Assembly: GCF_000005505.3 (NCBI RefSeq) | Contig: NC_016133.3 | Span: 37,289,237 to 37,353,236 of the forward strand | Length of the DNA: 64,000 bases | Source: Brachypodium distachyon | Taxonomy: Eukaryota; Streptophyta; Magnoliopsida; Poales; Poaceae | Direction: 5' to 3' | Part shown: positions 55,136 through 64,000 of the stretch, piece after piece | How positions within the stretch are numbered: the first letter of the stretch is position 1 | How the letters are laid out: each line of letters opens with the position of its first letter | Made by a program: the position numbers and the translations under genes | Notes under the pieces: model-generated | The model's input: the letters and a program-made list of their open reading frames with translations, nothing else | What the model was told of the DNA's origin: nothing | The model's database searches: none

Positions 55136-55347
55136 TGAGTTGGATCTGAATGGCATCAACCCTTTTCCCAAGATGTACCATTATAAAATGTACTTTAGCA
55201 TATTCAAAAAATCTTGGTTTTGTTCCTAGGGAAGTGTTCATCAGTACAGTACAAGGGGTTAAACTCTATCGCATATATTTTCATTGTATCTTCTCTATAA
55301 GAACGCGGACAACCCAAATAACAAAAGGTTTCTCAGCCTACTCTAAT

Positions 55348-57819
55348 TTTTTGAGAAAACGCAAAAGCTTTGCATCTCGATGCATTGAATAAGAAAGAGA
55401 GTTATGTACATGTCTAAGAGGACAACACCACGAAATTACAACGCCACACAACTAGGGATCCACCGGGAGCAACGCTCCAAGCCCAACAGCCCCGGCCCGA
55501 GCCCAGATCTGAGCTTCAGTCTTGATCTGATCAGCAAGGAAGGCGATATTGGGAGTCGCATTGTCGAAGACGGCCGCGTTGCGATGCTTCCAAATCCACC
55601 AGGCCGTAAGCATGATGATCGACGCAGTGCCCTTTCTAGCCGTGGAAGGGGCGGAGTAGACGGATGTCTGCCACCAATCGGCGAACGGGATGCCAACGGT
55701 CGGTGGGGCACACGTAGATCGAATCCAGGAGAGCACCTCGTGCCAGAGTGTGCAGGAGAAGGGACAATCGACCAGGAGATGATTTATGGTCTCCAAGGAC
55801 TGTTCGCACAACAAGCATCTTGGAGTGTGAGCCAAAACATGCCGTGCTCTTCTCTCAGTGGTCCAGCAGCGGTCCTGACAAGCTAACCAGATGAAAAACT
55901 TGACCCGTGGGAGAGCCCAAGCTTTCCAGTTCAGCTTCCAAGTGTCAGAGGTGATCCCACCGCAGAAGAGTTTGCGATAGCAAGACTTGGAAGAGTATTG
56001 GCCGCCGGAAGTCCACCTCCAACAAAGGGTGTCAGCCGCATCTGAAAACTGCACCGTGCGGACCCTCCCCCATATCTGGATGTACTGCCACAGAGCAAGT
56101 GGATCCAAAGATCCTTGGATGTCACGGATCCAACGTCTGTCATCAAGAGCCTCACGAACTGTGCGTTTTTTCCGGATGAGCTTAGGCACAAGCAATGTGA
56201 GGTTCGGGGCCAACTCCGAGATGGCCCGACCATCCAACCATCTATCCTCCCAGAAAAAAGTAGAGTCAAAAAGTAGAGTCGCCATTGCCAATAATCATCT
56301 TGGTGGACGCGAAAAACACACTTCTCTCCAACTGAGAGAATTGCAAGTCCAGTCCACGCCAAGGGTGGAGGGGATCGGTTCTCATACGCCACAACCAACG
56401 GACGCGAAGGCTGATGGCCAACCTAGAAAAGTCCGGGATGCCTAGACCACCGAAGCAAAGTGGTCTGCAAACCTTGGACCAATTGACGTGGCAGTGTTCT
56501 CCCTTTGCCTCATTCTGTCTAGTCTAGAGGACACCCCGTAAGACCTTCTCCACCCGTTTTTGGACTTTTCGGTAAATACCAAGACTAGGATTTGGTGAAG
56601 GGGGATGGCCGACAAGACCGACTTAATCAGGGTTAGGCGACCGGCCTTAGACATCATGTTGGCCTTCCAAGTCGGGAGGCGATCAACGATCTTGTCAATG
56701 AGGGGGCCAAATGCTTCCGGAGAAGGCTTTCGAAGTGCTAGTGGAATCCCGAGGTATTTTACCGGGAAAGGAGCCAACGCACAACCCATCGTGTCCGCCG
56801 CGTCTGCAGCCACATCCTCGGCACAACAAATAGGGGCCACCGAGCATTTTGCGAAGTTAGTGCGCAATCCTGATGCATGTCCAAAAAAGGCGAGGAGGCA
56901 GCGAACCGTAAGGAGCTCGGAGCGGTCCGGGTGACAGAAAATGATAACATCGTCTGCATAAAGGGACACACTAGTCGATAGCGCCCGAGCAGCGATGCGC
57001 TTGAGGATGCCCATCTCAGCTGCTCTAGAGAAGAGCTGGTTGAGCGTGTCGATCACCAACACGAACAACATGGGCGAGAGGGGGTCCCCTTGTCTCAGCC
57101 CCTTCCGATGCCAAATTGGCGGGCCCGGCTCACCGTTAAGCAAAATGCGGGTGCTAGCAGTAGATAGAAGAACAATCCACTCGCGAAACCGAGGTCCAAA
57201 TCCTGCATGTCGCAACACCGCAAAGAGGAGGGCCCAGGACACCGAATAGAATGCATGCGCAATGTCCAACTTTAACATCGCGCGAGGCTCCTTCTGTCGG
57301 TGGAGAAATCGGGCCGTTTGCTGCACCAGCATGAAGTTGTCATGAATGCATCGCTTCTTGATGAAGGCACATTGGTTCTCACCAACCAAGGAACCCAGCC
57401 TAGGAGACAGCCGAAGCGCAAGAGCCTTAGCCACAAGTTTGGCAAAATGAGTGGATTAGACTGATTGGTCTAAACTCTCTCAGGGTGGTGACATCAGGCT
57501 TCTTCGGGATCAGCAGCAACAGTGCCTGATTCAGACCTTCAAAGCCACGACCACGCAATGAGTGGAGCTTGTGAAAGGCCGCTATGACGTTAGTCTTGAC
57601 AATAGCCCAACAAGCCTGGAAGAATTCCGCGGTGAAGCCGTCGGGGCCCGGGGACTTCCCAGAGGGCAGCAACCGGATGACATCCCACACCTCCCGTTCC
57701 GAGAAGGGAGCATCGAGCTCGGTCAGGTCAGCCCTAACCGTGCCCAAGAAATCTAGGTTGAGCGAGAACTCACGGTTCTCGGCTACCCTAGAAGGGAAGA
57801 GAAGTGGTCAAAAACCTCT
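55348..57819 (-). mobile_element. 5'-truncated LINE with RT domain, 2.47 kb, perfect 15-bp TSD
   Basis: The element is flanked by TCAGCCTACTCTAAT at 55333-55347 and 57820-57834. On the minus strand ORF2 pieces run: 57747-57427 (SGKSPGPDGFTAEFFQACW), 57434-56442 (RT: KLDIAHAFYSVSW, RKGLRQGDPLSPMLFVLVID, and the catalytic LYADDVIIF at 56949-56960), and 56291-55452 (zf-RVT: WKAWALPRVKFFIWLACQDR, CLLCEQSLETINHLLVDCPF, WIWKHRNAAVFDN). Frameshifts separate them. The endonuclease and ORF1 are missing by 5' truncation. The 3' tail is CAATGCATCGAGATGCAAAG, CTTTTGCGTTTTCTC-A(n). Not active. Confidence 0.93.
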
Positions 57820-57834
57820 TCAGCCTACTCTAAT

Positions 57835-58401
57835 GAAAACAGATTATTTTATACTTGTAAGGATTTGTGGTACACATTATCTGCAATCTGTATTGGAACG
57901 CTGCTGAATGTAGAAGAACCAAAGTGCAGATACAAGGGGCTCTGGTAATGCAGGGCCATATAAATACGATACAAGTAGAGGGGGAAAGAACTACGCTGGC
58001 TTAAAATGCACAAAAAACATGATTAAATTTGAAAATGAGAGGGGGGATATGGTTGTCAAGCAATATATATTCACAGAAGTTTAGTCATGGTTGGTTGGCT
58101 GATGAGTCCATAAATCAAAGTTGTACTGAACAGTGCTGCCTCCGCATTGAATAGCAATTAATGGTGTGGGTGAGCGCTGTTGAATGCATGTACCCAGTGG
58201 CACTCACAATCCCTCAGTGCTGCTACTGTCTAGATAAACAAATGAAATGAACTGGGCAAGGTTGCAAGGTGATCAGGGAAGGCAAGAGACAGAAGGCAAG
58301 TACGCAGGGTCGGAGGTGGAAGGGACAAAAAAACCAAGGGAAGCAGGGGGGAAGGGGGTTGCTCAAGCTTGGAATCCCGCCTAGGTACCCTTTGGGTTCC
58401 A
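57835..58401. promoter_or_regulatory. 5' flank and promoter region of the HOTHEAD-like gene
   Basis: No ORF of note. It must hold the promoter and 5'UTR of the gene starting at 58402; a clear TATA box was not singled out. Confidence 0.35.
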
Positions 58402-61400
58402 ATGGCTTTGAGCAGCGGAGGGGTATTCTTCAAGATCTTGGTGTTCCTCTGCTTTATCAGATTATCTCAAGGTACATTCCATCTACTTCAGTTTATCTAT
58501 GCTTTCTCAGATCATCAATGTGAATCATCGCCCTTCAAAGAAAGCTCAGTTTTTCAGACGTTGGACTTTGATTCCTCAATGTTCTCTCGCTTTCTTTCTT
58601 CAATCAGCTTGGTATACCACAATGGCTGTTATCTAGAGATTTTGACCTCGCTCAGGATTTTATGTGCCTTTATTTAGATATTTTGCTACACAAAGACTTC
58701 TAACAAAGCCCGTCATCTTCTCCTAATTATTCTACATTCTGATTATGTAGTTGTTTCTTTGCCCTGAAGTGGCACTCCCGCTATTATAAGCATCTTTGGT
58801 ATAAATAAATGATGCATAAGAAAGCATCATCAAATTAGAGAGCTGGAAAGTTGAAAAAAGAAAGGGCGGAATGGTGTGCCTTCCCTTTTTTTCTTTTGTC
58901 TCGACAGGAGATAACCCGACAAAACCTGATGAATAAGATGAAGTGTTTAGCATAACAGGGCTGGGATATCCTTATATATCAAGCAGAAGAAAAAAGTGAT
59001 TGAATCTTTACCTGAAACCAACTAACTTCACGTAATAACATGAAACACTTGAACTTACAGGAAGAAACAATTCAGCCACACTGGATCTCCCTCCACTCCG
59101 GAAGGCAAGCAGTTTCTCCGAAATGCAGCATGATACATATGACTACATCATTGTTGGCGGGGGAACGTCTGGATGCCCGTTGGCAGCAACGCTGTCCAAG
59201 AAGTACAAAGTGCTCTTGCTGGAGAGAGGTGGATCTCCATACGGAAACCGCAACATCTCATACCTTGAGAACTTCCACATTTGTCTGGCCGATGAGTCGC
59301 CAAATTCACCATCTCAGGGTTTCATCTCCACTGATGGTGTCATCAATGCCCGTGCAAGGGTTCTAGGTGGAGGAACATGTATCAATGCCGGCTTCTACAG
59401 CCGAGCCAACCAAAGGTACACAGTATGTCATGTATCTGTACATTTCATACTAAGTTTAGCTGTCTAACCTAACTTAAGTTCTATTAAGCTTAAAAGTTAA
59501 CTTAAGACAAAGCGAAACAAGTAGTTAGTTTAATAGCCTGAATAGGAAGCAAGCTGACCAGAGACATACCAGGATAATTCAGAGCTACTCAAGCTTAGTC
59601 CTCCTTGTAGGTGTGTTGGTATGTCACATTCATAAACCAGTCTATATCTTCTGTCTTAAGCAAGATTGCATTAGTCTCGATGCTAAAAGTCAGCAAAATG
59701 GCCAATGGGAGAAGCCATGTAGGCTGGACAAACTTTTTCAGAAACGTGTGCAGGTAAGTGGCTACCACTCCCAGTAATCCTGAGCTCACTAGCACAACCT
59801 TAGCTACCAGTATCTGTTTCAGTTTCCACTTGTACGCATTACAGTACAATATAGGACCTTACAAGGCAGTCATGATTGCTAGGCCAAGAGGTAACCATTA
59901 AATGTCCAAAATTTTCTACTATCGTACCTGGGCCTTAAGAGGCCTTATGCTTTGATTGGGAATTTGTAATACTCCCTCTGGCCGGAATTACTTGTCGAAA
60001 TATTACATGTATCTAGACGCTTTTTAAACATAGATACATCCATATTTGGGCAAATTTGAGACAAGCAATATGGGTCGGAGGGTGTAGGATTTTTAGATGG
60101 ATTTCTTTCATAGCTTTAGTTGAGTATCATAGTGCTAAAATTGTTTTGCAGTTGTACGACATATTAATGGTAGCCCCAGGACATTAAATATCATGACCAG
60201 TAATGCATTGTCAAACTTCATGCTGGGAATATCATAGCAGAATTCATTAATCATTACAGTGTCAGAGTTCGTGATAAATCTGCAGTGTCGAACTAGAAAA
60301 TATATGCCAGTTCTGCTGAAATCTTATTGTATAAGAAGGAAATTGCTAAGATAAGCCTATGGGCACCTATAGATAGCATAAAACCTGGTTTCATACAAGA
60401 TTTGCAGCTACAATTATAAGTTTTTAATCAATTAAACGTGCTTGTCCTTGCAGATTTGTGCAGGACGCAGGATGGGATGAAGAGTTGGTGAATCAGTCCT
60501 ACCCTTGGGTCGAAGAGAGGGTTGTGCATTGGCCAAACATTGCACCTTGGCAAGCTGCCCTGCGGGATGGGCTGCTTGAAGCAGGGGTCTCGCCTTACAA
60601 TGGATATAGCTATGACCATATATCTGGAACCAAAGTTGGGGGAACCATCTTTGATGAGACTGGGTACCGGCACACTGCTGCTGACCTCCTAGCTGCTGGA
60701 AATCCTGCCAATCTCAGAGTGCTGCTTCATGCTAGTGTGAACAAAATAATTTTCGAGATGAGCAAAGGTAAAAAATAACCAGGAGCGTTGTGAGAATATG
60801 GTAACTTGAAATCACAAAACAAAATCCGGGAAACTGTTTCCCAAAATTCTAAGTACAATTTTGAATTTATTAATACAAAAATGAATAACAAAGTGGTGTT
60901 TTGAGATTCAAACCCACAACGTCCCCTTACAAATCTGTGTTATCACCAAAGCACATGTTTTCACGTACCTTTGTGATATGATGACTAGTTGTCTTTTTTT
61001 CTCGTTGGCAACAGTTGTTGCATTTGACCGGTTCCAGTTAATCTCGGCACCCACTGAGTAGTCTGGTTACCAGCACCAGACAAACAATTTCTTCTGCACA
61101 TAATCGCTGTCCGCTTCAATAACAAGGAAACTAGGGAATAGAGATACTTCAAACAACAAGGTTGGGTACGGTATTGTCAACTTGTTATATTAACCTCATC
61201 TTTGCACAGGGCATCGGCCAAGTGCTATTGGAGTTCAATTCAAGGATGAGAATGGCGGGGACCAACAAGCCTTTCTCATCCAAAAGAGACGCAGTGAGGT
61301 TATTGTCTCTGCCGGTGCAATTGGAAGCCCCCAGCTGTTATTGATCAGTGGCATTGGACCAAGGAGTGAACTTACGAAGCATAACATTTCTGTAGTCCTA

Positions 61401-62777
61401 CACAGTGAACATGTGGGTAAAGGAATGTCAGATAACCCAATGAACTCCGTATTTATACCTACCGAGAATCCCCCAAAGCAATCTCTTATTGAGACTGTTG
61501 GAATAACTGATGATGGTGTGTTCATCGAAGCCAGCAGTGGTTTCAGCCAGACAGCGGACAGCATCCACTGCCACCATGGAATCATGTCTGCTGAGGTTTG
61601 TCATCAATATTGCTTGTTTACTTGAATAAAATTCAATGAATTCATTACAAGTACCATGGTGCACCATAAAGGCTTTTGTGCAGAACATAACATCTTGCAT
61701 GAGCAATCTTAAGAAAAGATGCACCCTAAATTGGCTTTTTGGGAGCAAACTTCCCAAGTTTCCAAAATCTTTACCACTTAAACTTAACTTTGCAGGTACC
61801 CAAGATAAGAACATAGATGAATCAGAAATGTTCACTAACATGTAGGTAGCCGTCAAATTAAGTAGCAGCTAGACTAATTTACAACTCCCTACTTTCTTAT
61901 TGATAACACATATAAAACAGAATTCCTTTGTATCAGAATGAAATTTCTTCAAAATAAAATAAAGACTTAAGCATGTGTCCAATTCCCTTTTAAAAAGCAT
62001 GACATTTTTCATGCCTACCTCTACTTACTTTATTGCCATCTGAATGCAGATTGGGCAGCTGTCGACGATTCCTCCAAACCAACGAAGTTTAGAAGCAGTC
62101 CGTAAGTATGTACAAAATAAAAATAGCCTGCCGAAAGAAGTATTTCATGGGGGGTTTATTCTTTCGAAGATTGATGGGCCACTGTCTACTGGCAACCTAG
62201 TTCTTGTGGATACTGATGCCAACAGCAATCCCAATGTCACCTTCAACTACTTCAAGCATCCACAGGATCTGAGACGATGTGTTTATGGGATAAAGACCAT
62301 CGAGAGAATAATGCATACAAACACTTTCTCTAACTTTACTCCGAAAGGTGCTCAATATCCTATGGAAAAGTTGCTCAACATGAGTGTAACAGCTAACATA
62401 AACTTGATACCGAAGCACACAGATGATAGCACATCCTTCGAGCAGTTTTGCAAGGATACAGTTGTCACCATCTGGCATTATCATGGTGGATGCCATGTGG
62501 GCAAGGTGGTTGACCAAAATTACCGAGTGATAGGCACATCAGGCCTCCGGGTGATCGACGGATCAACATTCTCTAGGTCGCCAGGAACCAATCCCCAAGC
62601 CACAGTCATGATGATGGGCAGGTATAGCTCAAAACAAAATATAGTGCAATTTTCATTTTTCATAAATAAATAAAAGATTCAACTCCAGGGGTTGATCTTT
62701 CTTCGTTGTGTTTGATATGCAGATACATGGGAGTGAAGATCCTAAGGGAAAGATTAGGACGAGCGGCTGGAGTATAA
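58402..62777 (+). CDS. HOTHEAD-like GMC oxidoreductase, 583 aa, six exons
   Basis: Exons 58402-58471, 59061-59415, 60454-60767, 61210-61595, 62050-62621 and 62723-62777 total 1752 nt. All introns are GT-AG and all junctions keep phase. Exon 1 is a signal peptide (MALSSGGVFFKILVFLCFIR). Exon 2 holds the FAD dinucleotide fold YDYIIVGGGTSGCPLAATLS (G56xG58xxG61) and the GMC signature region VLGGGTCINAGFYSRA. Exon 4 has the second signature GSPQLLLISGIGP. Exon 5 ends with the catalytic region TIWHYHGGCHVG (His about 520) and GTNPQATVMMMG (Asn about 556). Length and exon plan fit the HOTHEAD/ACE family, proposed to oxidise omega-hydroxy fatty acids in cutin synthesis and to limit organ fusion; mandelonitrile-lyase-like members share the fold. 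Intron 2 carries a Stowaway. Confidence 0.95.
59972..60084. mobile_element. Stowaway MITE in intron 2 of the HOTHEAD-like gene
   Basis: Ends CTCCCTCTGGCCGGAATTAC and, inverted, AATATGGGTCGGAGGGTG, flanked by TA (59970-59971 and 60085-60086). Confidence 0.88.
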
Positions 62778-64000
62778 TAGATTCTTGGACCTTATCCAGT
62801 TCATCAAGTAAGAAAGTGATTTAGGAGAGAAGTACATAGTAATTTTTGAAGAGATTCATCAACGACCACCACAGAAAGAAAAGTTAGGAGTATCATTTGT
62901 ATTCTTACCATTCATGTGAAAATATATGGCCTGCTAAAATATTGTGTTGGTTTTACATTCCGGCCCTTCTTGCTCCATTGGATGTTTTACGGAGAGCATT
63001 TCAAATGATGGTTGTGGACAAAACAAACTCTACTACATGTAGTCACAGCATATGGAAGTTATGAAGAATAAACGTGCAGACTGCAGAGCACTCGATGTTA
63101 TCTATAACTGCAGAAAGTGATTCACTTGAGTGAATTGCAATACAAATACGCAAGAGGACAAGGGTTAAACACTGGATTGGAACGGCACAATTATTTGACT
63201 GAACCAAAAAATTCCTGAATCGCCTCAGAACTAGTGTGAGCAAAAGGATCATGTCAGTTGAGAGAAAGGGAGCGCGTACCTAATCAGCGTGACGAAGTTT
63301 GGCACCTCGAAATCACGTTCCGCTGAATCCACTGGATAGATGCAGTTCCAGAGCAAATCTGCGGCAGAAGGAAACGAGACTGCTACGATACGCTGAAGGA
63401 AGCAAACCAGGTTTCGCACTACGGCCTACTACTGCGCAAGCCGCAGGTTTCTGGCTTCTCGCATTGCTCTGCCGAAGCCATAACGCAGTGGCGGAGCTAC
63501 GGTCGAAATTTGGTTGATCCGCTGATGAGGTGTGGCTTGGGCATTACCACGAACACCTGGGGCGCATCGGAACTAGGGCGACCAGCGCTATCTATAGCTA
63601 TTGGCAGAGGCGAGAAGGAATGCGGATGGGCGGGCGGGGCGGGGGCGGTGTTAAGAACAGAGATATGCGGAACAACAACAACGGAAATCTCACGCAAAGC
63701 ACACAGGAATCGAGCTATTTTTGGGGAATTTTTGGCTTTATAATGTTTTTAGTATTTTGGTGTTTCCTCTTAGCTCACTCGTACGGCGGCTAGGGTTACA
63801 ATCCAAGGGATCAAAAGTCCTAAAGTCTCACGCAGTTTCTGACTTATAAAGCCGAAGAACAGTAAAAGCTTAAAGTAAAGCGGCAAAGGAGAAAGAACAG
63901 TGTTTCTTCAGCGGTAACTTTCAAAGCGACAACACTTAACTGAAGAATCGACACTTGCTGAGGTTCAGAGTTTCTGACAGGCGGGCACTGCCTGGCGGCT
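62778..64000. other. intergenic, possible 5' end of a minus-strand gene beyond the window logic
   Basis: The first part is 3'UTR of the HOTHEAD-like gene. On the minus strand CTGATTAG|GTACGCGC at about 63279 could be a donor after a noncoding exon, but no coding exon follows, so this is weak. A CAGTGGCGGAGCTACGG word at about 63487 resembles a hAT end without a partner. Confidence 0.3.

Noticed and set aside
58230..58523. overlapping ORFs around the first exon of the HOTHEAD-like gene
   Set aside because: Different frame from the signal-peptide exon that splices in phase to the FAD domain.
63265..63793. ORFs of 66-87 codons at the right edge
   Set aside because: No domain, overlapping on both strands; not enough to call a gene.

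Overview
The window is nuclear DNA of a grass, most likely a compact-genome member of the Pooideae such as a Brachypodium-like species; the species cannot be fixed from sequence alone. The evidence is intron-containing plant genes with GC-rich monocot exons, eukaryotic tRNA genes (one with an intron), many Stowaway MITEs with CTCCCTCCGT-type ends, an Au-like SINE, grass-type LINEs and CACTA ends, and an insert of grass plastid clpP DNA. There is no prokaryotic or viral content.

Layout: (1) 0.5-2.1 kb, a berberine-bridge-enzyme-like oxidase (-). (2) 2.5-10.7 kb, tRNA-Tyr, tRNA-Ala, then a roughly 0.75 kb segment tandemly duplicated. The first copy (4740-5502) is clean; the second (5592-10653) is expanded to 5 kb by a Stowaway interrupted by a CACTA element, a hAT MITE and a non-autonomous LINE, each with its target-site duplication. 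(3) 10.8-18.3 kb, a DC1 zinc-finger gene (-) with a probable 5'UTR intron, MITEs, and a HIPP metal-binding gene (-). (4) 18.3-25 kb, mostly intergenic, with tRNA-Gly, an Au-like SINE and a LINE fragment. (5) 25-29.5 kb, an intronless PPR gene (-) and a DUF4408/DUF761 gene (-). (6) 33-42.8 kb, a LOB-domain transcription factor (-), a probable Helitron, a nuclear plastid insert, a CACTA end, a second DUF4408/DUF761 gene (+), and a retroposon followed by a series of tail-only insertions. (7) 43-44.8 kb, a five-exon GDSL-lipase gene (-) whose nucleophile serine is replaced and whose start codon is not visible. (8) 45-58 kb, gene-poor: LINE remnants (one about 2.5 kb with a perfect 15-bp TSD), repeats and a few exon-like fragments. 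(9) 58.4-62.8 kb, a complete six-exon HOTHEAD-like GMC oxidoreductase (+), 583 codons with every splice junction in phase.

The genes do not form a pathway; they are ordinary single-copy or family plant genes in separate transcription units. What stands out is how the space between them was built. Several insertion events can be read directly because an empty site or a TSD survives. A recurrent signature is a short direct repeat of 9-20 bp flanking only a 15-45 bp A-rich piece, often beginning CTCAAAA, seen at five places and looking like retrotransposon tails without bodies. A LINE-like element without RT at 8.4-10.3 kb shares its 3' tail with the RT-coding LINE at 55-58 kb, suggesting a parasite and helper relationship.
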